From Burkholderiaceae bacterium (GTDB lineage: Bacteria; Pseudomonadota; Gammaproteobacteria; Burkholderiales; Burkholderiaceae_C): DNA of 64,000 nt. Each line of letters opens with the position of its first letter. Position 1 is the first letter of the stretch. The stretch covers positions 62,001 to 126,000 of the forward strand of contig JAKLLA010000012.1 of NCBI GenBank assembly GCA_023150375.1. Direction: 5' to 3'. This document shows, piece by piece, positions 1-9,370 of the stretch. The translations under genes and the position numbers were made by a program. The notes beneath the pieces were generated by a model, which saw only the letters and a list, made by a program, of their open reading frames with translations, did no database searches and was not told the DNA's origin.

Positions 1-2684
1 TGCTGCTGCTGATCGGTGACCCCAAGCAGTCGATCTACGGCTTTCGCGGGGCCGACATCTACAGCTACCTGGCCGCCCGTCAGGCCACCGCCGGCCGGCA
101 GCATGTGCTGGGCACCAACTACCGCTCCACCGAAGCGCTGGTGGCGGCGGTGAACCAGATCTTCGCCCAGGCCGAGGCTGGCTGGCCGGGGGCCGCGGCC
201 TGCCTGGACGAAGTGCCGGACGGCGGGCTCGGCGCCTTCGCGTTGCCGCGTACGGGCCGGCATGCGCTGCCCTTCGAGTCCGTGCGTGCGCAGGGCCGGC
301 GCGAACGGCTGGTGGCCCGGGGGGACGACGGTGCGCCGGCCACGCTGCCGGCACTGACGCTGCAATGGCTGCCCGCGCCCTTGCCGGCGCAGCCGCTGCG
401 GCGCGCCCAGGCCCGGCTGGCCGCGGCCACGCTGGTCGGGCTGCTGAACGATCCGCAGGCCGGCTTTGCCGACGCCGACGGGGGCTGGCGCCGCCTCGGC
501 CCGGGCGACATCGCGGTGCTGGTGCGCAACCGCCGCGAGGCGCAGGCGATGCGCCGCGAGCTGCAGAAGGCCGGCGTGCCCTCGGTGTACCTGTCGGACC
601 AGGACTCGGTGCTGCGCAGCATCGAGGCCGTCGACCTGCTGCGCTGGCTGCAGGCCGTGGCCGACCCGCTCGAGGTCGCGCGGGTGCGCACCGCCTACGC
701 CGGCGCCACCTTCGGACTCGATGCGGCGGACCTGCAGGCCCTGCGCGACGACGAGGACAGCTGGGAGGCCCGCCAGGGCCTGCTGCTGCGCCTGCGTGGC
801 GTCTGGCAGCGCCAGGGCGTGCTGGCCATGCTGCTGCAGACCCTGCATGCGCTGGAACTGCCGGCGCGCTGGCTGGCCGAGCCGGCCGGGCCGGCCGACG
901 GGGCCTTCGCTGACCCCGCCCGCCGCGACGGCGAGCGCCGCCTGACCAACTGGCTGCACCTGGCCGAGCTGCTGCAGGGCGCCGCGGCGACGCTGCAGGG
1001 CGAGCAGGCGCTGATCCGCTGGCTGGCCGAGGAGATCCAGGCCGACGCCGCCAGCGCCGACGAGCGCATCCTGCGCCTGGAAAGCGACGCCGAGCTGGTG
1101 CAGGTGGTCACGGTGCACAAGTCCAAGGGGCTGGAGTACCCGCTGGTCTTCCTGCCCTTTGCCCAGGCGGCCCGCCCGGTGGACCGGCGTGGCCGGCAGA
1201 TGCTCGAGCTGCCGCAGGACGCGGGGGCCGGTCTGCCTCCCGGGGCCGCGACGGGCCAGGCCGGCCGGCGCATCGATTTCCGCCTGGGGAAGGCCGAACT
1301 GGCGCTGGCCGATGCCGAGCGGCTGCGCGAGGAGCTGCGCCTGCTCTACGTGGCGCTGACCCGCGCGCGCCATGCGCTCTGGCTGGGAGTGGGCCTGCCC
1401 GCGCGTGGCACGTCGAACCAGCTGCACGTCGGGGCGCTGGGGCACCTGCTCGGCGCCGGGCAGAAGATGACGCCCGGGCAGGCCGAGGCCCTGCTGCAGG
1501 GCTGGGCGGCCGCCGATCCGGGCACGCGGCTGCAGCGCTTCGAGGCGCTGCCCGATCCGGGCGGCTGGCAGCGCCCGCGGGCGAGCACCGCCCTGCCGCC
1601 GCCGCCCGAGTACCGCGCCACCTTCGCGCGCGACTGGGGCGTGGGCAGTTTCTCGGCCCTGGTGCGCGACCTGGCGCCCATGCTGCCGGCGGCCGTGGCC
1701 GTGCCGGTCGAGGAGGCCGGGGGGGTCCGTGCGCCGGTCGGCGACCTCGACCCGGCCGGACCGGCCGGCCCGGCGGGAGTCGACGAGCTCGACCCGATCG
1801 ACCCGGTCGGCCCGGTGGAGCGCCCCGAGCGGCGCGCCGACGCGCTGCGGGTGGAGCGCTGGCGCGAGGAGCTGCGCAGTGCGTCGGCGCAGGGCGTCGC
1901 GGTCGACGGGGACGAGGCCACGCCGGCGGCGCAGCCCTGGCACCGCTTTCCCAGGGGCGCCCTGCCGGGCAACTTCCTGCACGATCAGCTCGAATGGCTG
2001 GCGCAGGAAGGCGAGGCCGGCGGGCTCGCCTTCGCCGACCCGGCCGACCCGGCGGTGCAGGCGGTGCTGCGGCGGCGTTGTGCCCGCGCCGGCCACGGCG
2101 AGCGCAGCGACGGCCTGCTCGACTGGCTGCAGGCGCTGCTGGCGACCCCCTTGCCGCCGCTGCGAGCGCCGCTGCGCGACCTGCCGGCGCGGCTGCCCGA
2201 GATGGAATTCTGGATGCCCGCCGAGCGGCTCGACAGCGCCCGGCTGGACGCGCTGTGCCGCGCTCACCTCCTGCCAGGGCGGGAGCGGCCGGCCCTGCAG
2301 CCCCGTGTGCTGAACGGGCTGCTGATGGGCTTTGCCGACCTGGTCTTCGAGCACGACGGGCGCTGGTGGGTGCTGGACTACAAGTCCAACGCCCTGGGCG
2401 AGGACGATGCCGCCTATACCCCCGCCGCGCTGGAGGCGGCCATGCTGGCGCATCGCTACGAGCTGCAGGCCGCGCTCTACCTGCTGGCGCTGCACCGCCT
2501 GCTGCGCGCACGCCTGGGCGCAGCCTACGACCCGGCGCAGCACCTGGGCGGGGCGGTCTACCTCTTCCTGCGCGGCATCGCGGCATCGGGCGCCGGCTGT
2601 GTGCACCTGCGCGCCGACGCGGCGCTGCTCGAGGCGCTGGACCAGGCCCTGCACGCAACCCCCACCGCTGAGGGCAGCGCATGA
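1..2684 (+). CDS. recB: RecB, exodeoxyribonuclease V beta subunit (5' end missing)
   Basis: This is the C-terminal part of the RecB helicase-nuclease, which with RecC and RecD unwinds and degrades DNA from double-strand ends and loads RecA. The frame is already open at base 3 and begins inside helicase motif III (GDPKQSIYGFRGADI), so the ATP-binding N-terminus lies outside the window. Further helicase motifs follow: VHKSKGLEYPLVFLP near base 1110 and LRLLYVALTRAR near base 1345. The C-terminal nuclease domain carries GFADLVFEHDGRWW and DYKSN near bases 2325-2390, the metal-binding nuclease core. A Pro/Ala/Asp-rich linker separates helicase and nuclease parts (about bases 1690-1830). The stop codon overlaps the recD start (ATGA), so the two are translationally coupled. 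recC is expected just upstream, outside the window. Confidence 0.95.
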   Translation, partial: LLLIGDPKQSIYGFRGADIYSYLAARQATAGRQHVLGTNYRSTEALVAAVNQIFAQAEAGWPGAAACLDEVPDGGLGAFALPRTGRHALPFESVRAQGRRERLVARGDDGAPATLPALTLQWLPAPLPAQPLRRAQARLAAATLVGLLNDPQAGFADADGGWRRLGPGDIAVLVRNRREAQAMRRELQKAGVPSVYLSDQDSVLRSIEAVDLLRWLQAVADPLEVARVRTAYAGATFGLDAADLQALRDDEDSWEARQGLLLRLRGVWQRQGVLAMLLQTLHALELPARWLAEPAGPADGAFADPARRDGERRLTNWLHLAELLQGAAATLQGEQALIRWLAEEIQADAASADERILRLESDAELVQVVTVHKSKGLEYPLVFLPFAQAARPVDRRGRQMLELPQDAGAGLPPGAATGQAGRRIDFRLGKAELALADAERLREELRLLYVALTRARHALWLGVGLPARGTSNQLHVGALGHLLGAGQKMTPGQAEALLQGWAAADPGTRLQRFEALPDPGGWQRPRASTALPPPPEYRATFARDWGVGSFSALVRDLAPMLPAAVAVPVEEAGGVRAPVGDLDPAGPAGPAGVDELDPIDPVGPVERPERRADALRVERWREELRSASAQGVAVDGDEATPAAQPWHRFPRGALPGNFLHDQLEWLAQEGEAGGLAFADPADPAVQAVLRRRCARAGHGERSDGLLDWLQALLATPLPPLRAPLRDLPARLPEMEFWMPAERLDSARLDALCRAHLLPGRERPALQPRVLNGLLMGFADLVFEHDGRWWVLDYKSNALGEDDAAYTPAALEAAMLAHRYELQAALYLLALHRLLRARLGAAYDPAQHLGGAVYLFLRGIAASGAGCVHLRADAALLEALDQALHATPTAEGSA

Positions 2685-4900
2685 AGACCGACACGATGCT
2701 CCGTCCGGACAGGACCGGGCCCAGCCCCGACGCCGCGACGGTGGACGCGCTGTTCGAGGCCCTGACCCGCTGGTGCGAGGCCGGCTGGCTGCGCCGCCTG
2801 GACCTGGCCTTTGCCCGCTGGCTGCGAGCCGAGCGGCCCGCCGCCCACCCGGCCCTGCTGCTGGCGGCCGCGCTGCTGGCGCAGGCCGAGGGGCAGGGCC
2901 ACAGCTGTCTGGCGCTGGATCGCCTGGCTGCCGGCGCGGGCGGCGACGACGGCTGGCTGGACGGCCCGCCGGCGGCCCAGGCCGAGGTGCGTGCCTGGCT
3001 GGATCGCCTCGGCCTGGGCGTGTCCGACTGGGCCGCCGTGTTGCGCGCCAGCGGTGCGGTCGACGGCGCGATCGGTGGCACCGACGCGGCCTCCGGCGGG
3101 CCGGCGCCGCTGGTGCTGGACATGGGGCGTCTCTACCTTCGCCGCCATTGGCGCGAGGAGACCGGTGTGGCGGCGGCCGTGCTGGCCCGGGTGGCCGAGC
3201 GGGCCGATCCCGGCCCGGGTACCGGCATCGGCACCGTCACGGAAGCGCCGGCGCCCGGGCAGGTGCGCACCTGGCTGACGCGGCTGTTCGGTGCGCTGCC
3301 GGCCAAAGCCGCAGCCGCCGTGGACTGGCAGCGCATGGCCTGCGCGGTGGCCCTGCGCGGCCGGCTGGCACTGATCACCGGCGGCCCGGGCACCGGCAAG
3401 ACCTACACGGTGGCGCGCCTGCTCGCGCTGGTGTGGGCGCTGCAGCCGCAGTCGGCCGGCGGCGACTCGGGCCTGCGCATCGCGCTGGCGGCGCCCACGG
3501 GCAAGGCGGCCGCACGCCTGAAGCAGTCCATCGACCAGGCGCTGGACCAGCTGCAGGCCGATCATCCCGCTGCGCTGGACTGGGCCGCGCTGCGCCGCAC
3601 GCTGGGCACGGCCTGGACGCTGCATAAGCTGCTGGGCGCGCGGCCCGACACCCGGCGCCTGCGCCACGACGCGCAACATCCGCTGGAGGTGGACCTGCTG
3701 GTGGTGGACGAGGCTTCCATGGTCCACCTGGAGCTGATGGCCGCGTTGCTGCAGGCGCTGCCTGCCCGCGCCCGCCTGGTGCTGCTGGGCGATCAGGACC
3801 AGCTGGCCTCGGTGGAAGCGGGCGCGGTGCTGGGCGACCTGTGCAGCGGCGCGAGCGCCGGGCGCTACGGCAGCGCCACGGCCGACTGGGTGCAGGCCTG
3901 CACCGGCCAGGCCCTGCCCGCGGCCCTGTGCGTGCCTGTCGGCCAGGCCGCCCCGCCGCTGGCCCAGCAGACCGTGATGCTGCGCGAGAGCCGGCGCTTT
4001 GCCGGTGCGATCGGCACGCTGGCGACGGCGGTCAACGCGGGCGACGCCGCGGCTGCCTGGGCTGCACTGGCGCCGGTGGCCGCCTGCCTGCGGCCCGCGT
4101 CCGACGCGGCGACCCCGCCCGCGCCGGCCGTGGCGCGCCTGGCCGATGCGCGCGTCGAGCGCCTGCTGGCCCTGGCCCTGCATGGGCGTGAGGGGGCGCC
4201 CGGGGGCTACCGCCTGGCGCTGGCGCTGCTGCGCGCGCGGCCGGCGCCGGCGGCCGGGCCGCAGGCGCACGAGGACTGGGTGCGCGCGCTGCTGCGGGCC
4301 TTCGACCGCTTCCGGTTGCTCTGCGCGCTGCGCCAGGGCGAATGGGGCGTGAGCGGCCTGAACGCAGCGGTGGAGCATGCACTGCGCCAGGCGGGCGTCA
4401 TTGCGCGGGGGAACCCGGCCGGCGGCAGCGGGCCCGGGGCGGGCTGGTACGAAGGGCGGCCGGTGATGGTCACGCGCAACGATCCCGCCTTGGGTGTGTT
4501 CAACGGCGATGTGGGGCTGGCGCTGCGCGCGGCGCCGACGCCCGAGGCGCCCGACCGTCCCGGGCCGCTGCGCGTGTGGTTCGCCGACGGCGACCAGCTG
4601 CGCCACGTGCTGGCCAGCCGGCTGTCGGCGGTGGAGACCGCCTGGGCGATGACGGTGCACAAGTCGCAGGGTTCGGAGTTCGGGCACACCGTGCTGGTGT
4701 TGCCGCCGGTGGCCAGCCCGGTGCTGACCCGCGAGCTGGTCTACACGGGGCTGACGCGCTCGCGCAGCGCCTTCACGCTGGTGGCGCCGCAGCAGGCGGT
4801 GTTCGAAGCGGCCGTGCGGCGCCGGACCCGCCGGGCCAGCGGCCTGGCCGAGCGGCTGGCCGGGCCGCCGGCGCCGGACGGCGTGCCCGACGTGAGGTGA
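2681..4900 (+). CDS. recD: RecD, exodeoxyribonuclease V alpha subunit
   Basis: RecD is the 5'-3' helicase subunit of RecBCD. The 739-residue protein has Walker A GGPGTGKT at about residues 233-240, an APTGKAAARL motif, a Walker B DEASMV, the GDQDQLASVEAGAVLGDL block, and C-terminal VHKSQGSEF and VYTGLTRSR motifs of superfamily 1B helicases. Its ATG overlaps the recB stop by four bases. It is somewhat longer than the E. coli protein (about 600 residues), because of an extended, poorly conserved N-terminal domain and an Ala/Gly-rich insertion near residues 120-200. The gene ends just before an AT-rich intergenic stretch, so it is probably the last gene of a recCBD operon. Confidence 0.95.
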   Translation: MKTDTMLRPDRTGPSPDAATVDALFEALTRWCEAGWLRRLDLAFARWLRAERPAAHPALLLAAALLAQAEGQGHSCLALDRLAAGAGGDDGWLDGPPAAQAEVRAWLDRLGLGVSDWAAVLRASGAVDGAIGGTDAASGGPAPLVLDMGRLYLRRHWREETGVAAAVLARVAERADPGPGTGIGTVTEAPAPGQVRTWLTRLFGALPAKAAAAVDWQRMACAVALRGRLALITGGPGTGKTYTVARLLALVWALQPQSAGGDSGLRIALAAPTGKAAARLKQSIDQALDQLQADHPAALDWAALRRTLGTAWTLHKLLGARPDTRRLRHDAQHPLEVDLLVVDEASMVHLELMAALLQALPARARLVLLGDQDQLASVEAGAVLGDLCSGASAGRYGSATADWVQACTGQALPAALCVPVGQAAPPLAQQTVMLRESRRFAGAIGTLATAVNAGDAAAAWAALAPVAACLRPASDAATPPAPAVARLADARVERLLALALHGREGAPGGYRLALALLRARPAPAAGPQAHEDWVRALLRAFDRFRLLCALRQGEWGVSGLNAAVEHALRQAGVIARGNPAGGSGPGAGWYEGRPVMVTRNDPALGVFNGDVGLALRAAPTPEAPDRPGPLRVWFADGDQLRHVLASRLSAVETAWAMTVHKSQGSEFGHTVLVLPPVASPVLTRELVYTGLTRSRSAFTLVAPQQAVFEAAVRRRTRRASGLAERLAGPPAPDGVPDVR

Positions 4901-5072
4901 ATTTATGGGAAATATTCCCTTAATGTGGCGATAAGATGACTGCTGCAGACTGCCAGTCGTGGATAAAGGCCATGAACGGCGGCCATCGGCCGCTCCCGGA
5001 GTCGACGGCCGGCCGGCCGGGTTCCGGGCAGCGGCGACGCTCTGCCGGGTCTGCAACAAGAAGGAACGCGCG
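4901..5072 (+). promoter_or_regulatory. AT-rich intergenic region with GGGAA-ATA-TTCCC inverted repeat
   Basis: The 172 bases between recD and the next gene start with an unusually AT-rich segment for this genome. A 5-bp inverted repeat (GGGAA, 3-bp gap, TTCCC) lies at 4907-4919. This could be a promoter with a regulator site for the downstream gene. No convincing -35/-10 pair can be named. The translation start of the next gene is supported by an AAGGA ribosome-binding site just before 5073. Confidence 0.35.
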
Positions 5073-5927
5073 ATGACGGAGTCTGCATGGAAGCCCGGGC
5101 TGCAACGCAGCGTCCTGCCGCAACGGCAGGACGCGGCCTGTGCCGAGGCCGTCCTGCCGGCGCTGGCCGATGCGCTGCGGGCGGCGCGCCGCCTGCGCAG
5201 TGCCTCGAGGGCCTGCACGCTGAGCTATGCCGCCGCGCCGTCCGAGCCGCCCGCCCGGGTCGGCGCGGTGCTGATGCAGTCGGCCCGCGCGCTGGCCGGC
5301 TGGGGGCAGGGCGGATGCCTGTCCGTCGATTCCGTGGCTCTGCAGCATGAGGCGCACTGGCTGCGGCCGGCGGCGCTGCTGGCGGCGCGGCAGGGCCATT
5401 GGCTGCAGTTCGATGCGCAGGAGGCAGCGGGCGTGGAGGCCACCCTGGCCATGATGCGGCAGCTGCAGCCCACGGGGGCTGCGCTGGGGTTGACCGTGCC
5501 GGCGCGCTGGCGCCGCAGCGGGGCGGACCTGGCCGTCGCGATGGCGCAGGGCTGGCGGGTGCGCCTGGTCAAGGGGCGGCGTGCCGACCCCGCGCGGGGT
5601 GACCAGGATGCACGGGCCGGCTTTCTGGCCCTGGTCGAGCAGCTCGCCGACGGCCTGTGCACCGTGGCGCTGGCCACGCACGACCTGCCGCTGCTGCGCG
5701 AGGCGCTGTGCCGCCTGCACAGCCGCGGCCTGCCCTGCGAGATCGAGTTCCTCGACGGCATGCCGCCGCGGCAGATCGTGGCGCTGGCGCAGGAGATGCG
5801 CGTGCCGCTGCGCGGCTGCGTGCGCTTCGGCCCGGGCGCGCGGCGCGGGCCGGTCGAGCGGCTGCCCGAGGCCTTCGGCATCCGGCAGCTCGCGCGCGAG
5901 GCCTTCCTGGCGCTGCGTCCGGGCTGA
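5073..5927 (+). CDS. Proline dehydrogenase-like protein (small, divergent)
   Basis: The 284-residue protein resembles the FAD-dependent proline dehydrogenase barrel. It contains RVRLVKGRRAD (compare RLVKGAYW in PutA), an ATHD motif in a VALATHDLPLL strand, and EIEFLDGMPPRQI followed by RVPLRGCVRFG, matching the EFQ-L-G and VRVYVPYG blocks. The ATG at 5073 is chosen over an in-frame upstream ATG because AAGGA stands just before it and the upstream extension is low-complexity. No aldehyde dehydrogenase domain is present, and several PutA residues around the substrate site are changed, so activity on proline is uncertain. It sits alone between recD and a convergent operon. It could equally be a structural relative with another substrate. 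Confidence 0.55.
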   Translation: MTESAWKPGLQRSVLPQRQDAACAEAVLPALADALRAARRLRSASRACTLSYAAAPSEPPARVGAVLMQSARALAGWGQGGCLSVDSVALQHEAHWLRPAALLAARQGHWLQFDAQEAAGVEATLAMMRQLQPTGAALGLTVPARWRRSGADLAVAMAQGWRVRLVKGRRADPARGDQDARAGFLALVEQLADGLCTVALATHDLPLLREALCRLHSRGLPCEIEFLDGMPPRQIVALAQEMRVPLRGCVRFGPGARRGPVERLPEAFGIRQLAREAFLALRPG

Positions 5928-5953
5928 CCACTGCGGCGGGCGTTCCGGGGGCG

Positions 5954-6997
5954 TCAGGCCACACGCCCGTACCAGGCCAGGCTCAGCCCGCTGGCCAGCA
6001 GCAGCAGGGCGGCGGCGGCGGCGGCGAAGACGGCGGTGATCTCGGTCTCGCGGCGCTCGAGCACCAGCCGCGCGCTCAGTGTGTCGTAGACCTTGCGCAG
6101 GTCCTGCGCGCTGCCGGCGCGGAAGTACTCGGCCCGGGTGATCGCGGCGATGTGCTCGAGCGTCGGCTCGTCCAGCCGCACCCGCATGCTCCAGCCGTCG
6201 AAGCCGATCACCTCGCCGTCGACCGTGCCGAAGCCGACGGTATAGACCTTCACGCCGCGTTCGGCGGCCATTCCGGCGGCCTCGATGGGGTCGGGACCGG
6301 TGGTGCGCTGGCCGTCGGTGAGCAGGATGATCGCCGCCGATCCGTAGCTGCCCGGCGCCACCGGGGTGAAGGGCGCGGGCTCGCGCGCCGGCTCGTCCGC
6401 AGCGCGCGGCACGCGGCGCTCGCCGGTCACCTGGCTGAGGTCGATGCCGGCCTGCGGGAACAGCGTGGCCAGCCCGAGCACGATGCCGCTGCCGATCGCG
6501 GTGCCGCGCTGCAGCTGGAAGCGGTCGATGGCGGCCAGCACGTCCTCGCGGCTGTGCGTGGGCGCCTGCACCACGGCGGCGGTGCCGGCGAAGCTGATCA
6601 CGCCGACCCGCACCTGGCGTGGCAGCCCCTGGACGAAGGCCTTGGCGGCGGCCTGGGAGGCGGCCAGGCGGTTGGGCGGCACGTCGGTGGCGCGCATCGA
6701 GCCGGACACGTCCATGGCCAGCAGCAGGGTCTGCTCGCGCAGCGGCAGGGTCAGCGTCGCGGTGGGCCGGGCGCTGGCCAGCAGCAGCAGGCCCAGCGCC
6801 GAGGCCAGCAGCGCGGGCGGCAGGTGGCGCCGCCAGCCGGCCTCCGGGCCCAGCGCCTGGCGCACCCGCAGCAGGCTGGGATGGCTGAGCGCGGCGCGCT
6901 TGCGCCGCCGCAGCAGCGCCCAGTAGGCCAGCGGCAGCAGGGGCCAGATCAGCAGGGCCCAGAGCAGCTGGGGCCAGAGGAAGTCCAGGCGGCCCAT
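5954..6997 (-). CDS. VWA-domain membrane protein (BatA-like)
   Basis: This 347-residue protein has two N-terminal membrane segments (about residues 12-28 and 60-76), a von Willebrand factor A domain with an intact MIDAS motif DVSGS at 96-100 and a later LLTDG strand, and a C-terminal membrane segment near 320-340. This is the layout of BatA-type aerotolerance proteins. In such operons a MoxR AAA+ ATPase, a DUF58 protein and VWA proteins act together, probably as a chaperone or metal-insertion system at the inner membrane. It is the last gene of the minus-strand operon and starts four bases after the DUF58 stop codon. No partner resembling BatB or a TPR protein follows. Confidence 0.85.
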   Translation of the reverse strand: MGRLDFLWPQLLWALLIWPLLPLAYWALLRRRKRAALSHPSLLRVRQALGPEAGWRRHLPPALLASALGLLLLASARPTATLTLPLREQTLLLAMDVSGSMRATDVPPNRLAASQAAAKAFVQGLPRQVRVGVISFAGTAAVVQAPTHSREDVLAAIDRFQLQRGTAIGSGIVLGLATLFPQAGIDLSQVTGERRVPRAADEPAREPAPFTPVAPGSYGSAAIILLTDGQRTTGPDPIEAAGMAAERGVKVYTVGFGTVDGEVIGFDGWSMRVRLDEPTLEHIAAITRAEYFRAGSAQDLRKVYDTLSARLVLERRETEITAVFAAAAAALLLLASGLSLAWYGRVA

Positions 6998-7001
6998 GAT
7001 C

Positions 7002-8282
7002 TCAGCCTTCCGGAGCCGGAGCCGGAGCCGGCGCTGTCGCCGCGGCGGCGCCCTGACCTGTCACGCCGGCGGCCCGGGTCGCGGCCCCGGCCGCTGGTCG
7101 GCCGCGCAGGCGCAGGCGGCGCAGGGCCAGGAAGCGCTGCAGCGCGGCCAGCAGCGGCTCGTTGCTGTCCAGGTCGAAGCGGTCGACGCCCAGGCGCGCC
7201 AGCACCGCGGACAGCTCGGCCTCGCGCGCCTCGGCCTGCGCGGCCAGGCGCTGGCGCAGGCCCGGGTCGTCGGCATCGACCAGCAGGTCGTCACCGGTCT
7301 CGGCGTCCACCAGGCGCAGCAGCCCGCCGGCGGGCAGCTCGTGCAGCAGCGGGTCGTCCAGGCGCACCACGGTGAGATCGTGGCGCAGCGCCAGGCGGCC
7401 CAGCGGCGCCTCCCAGCCGGGGCGGCTGACGAAGTCCGACAGGAGCAGCAGGGTGCAGCGACGTGGCAGCCGGGTCTCGGCCTGGCGCAGCAGTTCGTCC
7501 AGCGCCGTGCCCTCCTGGACGGCCGGGCGCGGCCGGATGGGCCAGCGCAGCCAGCGGCGCCAGCCGCCTGCGCCTGCATCGGCCCCTGCAGCGGCACCCG
7601 CGGCGACACCCGCGGCGACACCCGCGGCGACAACCGCGGCGACAACCGCGGCGACACCCGCGGCGGCACCGGGGCGGGTGCGGCCCGGCGCGGCGCTGTC
7701 GGGCAGGGCGGCCGGGGCGGCCGGGGAAAGCGGCGCGGCCTCGAGCGCCTGCAGCAGCCTCAGCACCTGCAGCCGGCCGCCGCGCGGCGCCAGCCAGCGC
7801 TCCACGCCGCGGCGGTAGACCAGCGCGCCGACGCGGTGGCCGTCCTGGGTGAAGCGCCGCGCCAGCACGCCGGTGAGCTCCACCGCGGCATCGCGCAGGC
7901 GGCGTGGCTCGGCTTCGCCGGCGCGCAGGGGGCCGCGCGCCGAGCCGGTGGACAGCGACTCGCTCAGGTCGAGCAGGAAGACCACCGCCATGTCACGCTC
8001 CTCGAGGAACTCGCGCACATGCGGCACGCCGCTGCGTGCGGTGACGTTCCAGTCGATGTGGCGCACGTCGTCGGCGCTCTGATACTCGCGCAGCTCGGCC
8101 AGGTCCAGCCCGGCGCCGCGCCGGCGGCTGCGCACATCGCCCTGGCGCAGGCCGTCGAGCGGGCGCAGCACGGTCCATTCCAGGCGGCGCAGCAGGCGCT
8201 CGGCCGCGCCGACCGGCGTCGCAGCGGCCGCCGCCGGCGTGCCCGTGCCGGCGCGGGTGGGTTCAGGCCGTGGCGGGGTCAT
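7002..8282 (-). CDS. DUF58 domain protein
   Basis: The 426-residue protein contains the DUF58 signature, including LRPLDGLRQGDVRSRRRGAGLDL, REYQSADDVRHIDWN and a degenerate VWA fold with FLLDLSESL. DUF58 proteins accompany MoxR ATPases, and their substrate is unknown. An alternative GTG start at 8297 would overlap the moxR stop (GTGA). ATG 8282 is reported, but both are possible and neither has a good ribosome-binding site. Odd features are a low-complexity Ala/Val/Gly insert in the middle, encoded by 12-base tandem repeats at 7591-7670, and an Ala/Pro tail encoded by GGAGCC repeats at 7012-7029. Both suggest slippage-driven length change. Confidence 0.85.
   Translation of the reverse strand: MTPPRPEPTRAGTGTPAAAAATPVGAAERLLRRLEWTVLRPLDGLRQGDVRSRRRGAGLDLAELREYQSADDVRHIDWNVTARSGVPHVREFLEERDMAVVFLLDLSESLSTGSARGPLRAGEAEPRRLRDAAVELTGVLARRFTQDGHRVGALVYRRGVERWLAPRGGRLQVLRLLQALEAAPLSPAAPAALPDSAAPGRTRPGAAAGVAAVVAAVVAAGVAAGVAAGAAAGADAGAGGWRRWLRWPIRPRPAVQEGTALDELLRQAETRLPRRCTLLLLSDFVSRPGWEAPLGRLALRHDLTVVRLDDPLLHELPAGGLLRLVDAETGDDLLVDADDPGLRQRLAAQAEAREAELSAVLARLGVDRFDLDSNEPLLAALQRFLALRRLRLRGRPAAGAATRAAGVTGQGAAAATAPAPAPAPEG
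7591..7670. repeat. 12-bp tandem repeat inside the DUF58 gene
   Basis: Five consecutive 12-base units of the form GCGGCGACAMCC occupy 7600-7659, flanked by partial copies at 7591-7599 and 7660-7670. On the coding (minus) strand they encode a run of Gly-Val-Ala-Ala-type tetrapeptides. The unit length keeps the reading frame, so copy-number change would alter only the linker length. Confidence 0.9.
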
Positions 8283-8293
8283 GGGCGCTGGGC

Positions 8294-9316
8294 TCACGGC
8301 GGCTCGGGCCGGGCGGCGGGGTCCAGCGCGGCGGCCGGTGCGGGCAGGGCGGCCAGCAGGGCCTGGATCAGCGCGTCGGCGCTCCAGTCGGCCGCCAGCG
8401 CCTCGTAGCTCAGCACCAGGCGGTGGCGCAGCACGTCCGGGGCGATCTCGACCACATCCTGCGGCAGCACGTAGGCCCGCCCGCGCAGCAGTGCCAGCGC
8501 GCGGGCCGCCTCGACCAGGTGGATGCTGCCGCGCGGGCTGGCGCCCCAGGTGATCAGCGGCGCCAGGTCGGCCCGGCCCACCCGGTCCGGTGCGCGCGTG
8601 GCGGCCACCAGCTTCACCACGTACTGCAGCAGCGCGGGGTCGACGTAGACGCTGCGCCGGCAGAGCTGCTGCAGCGCGGCCAGCTCGTCGGGCCGGATCA
8701 GCCCGGCCACCTCCACCGGGGCGCCGGCCGCGCGCTGGGCGATGACGAACTCCTCCTCCTCGCTGGGGTAGCCCACCTGCACCTTCATCATGAAGCGGTC
8801 CACCTGGGCCTCGGGCAGCGGGTAGGTGCCCTCGGACTCGATCGGGTTCTGCGTGGCCATCACCAGGAAGGGCTCGGGCAGCCGGTGCGTCTGTCCGGCC
8901 AGCGTGACCTGGCGCTCCTGCATCACCTCGAGCAGGGCACTCTGCACCTTGGCCGGGGCGCGGTTGATCTCGTCGGCCAGCAGCAGGTGGGTGAAGACCG
9001 GGCCGAGCACGGTCTGGAACTCGCCGCGCTGCGGCTGGTAGATGCGGTTGCCCAGCAGGTCGGCCGGCAGCAGGTCGGGGGTGAACTGCACCCGCCGCAT
9101 CTGCCCGTGCATGACCTGCGCCAGGGTCTTGACGGTGAGCGTCTTGGCCAGGCCGGGCACGCCCTCGACCAGCAGGTGGCCCTGCGCCAGCAGCGCGACC
9201 ATGACGCGCTCGAGGAAGGCGTCCTGGCCGACCACGACGCGCTTGACCTCGTAGAGAACGCGCTGCATGCGCGGGGCCACGGCGGCGGGGTCGGCAGGCG
9301 CGTCGGTGGGGAGCAT
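8294..9316 (-). CDS. MoxR-family AAA+ ATPase
   Basis: The 340-residue ATPase shows Walker A GVPGLAKT (about residues 52-59), Walker B LLLADEIN (111-118), sensor 1 ATQNPIES and EAQVDRFMM with an arginine-finger region. This is the MoxR subgroup, which acts as a chaperone maturing VWA-containing partners. The downstream DUF58 and VWA genes are such partners. The stop codon overlaps a possible GTG start of the DUF58 gene. The protease gene ends 54 bases away from its start, so the four genes may form one transcript. Confidence 0.92.
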   Translation of the reverse strand: MLPTDAPADPAAVAPRMQRVLYEVKRVVVGQDAFLERVMVALLAQGHLLVEGVPGLAKTLTVKTLAQVMHGQMRRVQFTPDLLPADLLGNRIYQPQRGEFQTVLGPVFTHLLLADEINRAPAKVQSALLEVMQERQVTLAGQTHRLPEPFLVMATQNPIESEGTYPLPEAQVDRFMMKVQVGYPSEEEEFVIAQRAAGAPVEVAGLIRPDELAALQQLCRRSVYVDPALLQYVVKLVAATRAPDRVGRADLAPLITWGASPRGSIHLVEAARALALLRGRAYVLPQDVVEIAPDVLRHRLVLSYEALAADWSADALIQALLAALPAPAAALDPAARPEPP

Positions 9317-9370
9317 CGGGGTGGGGCGGTGAGGGGGGAGGGAGAGCCGGCGGGGCGCAGGGGCGCTTCG

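Noticed and set aside
7600-7659. Short regular repeats that might suggest a CRISPR array
   Set aside because: The units are 12 bases long, directly adjacent without spacers, and lie in frame inside a gene.
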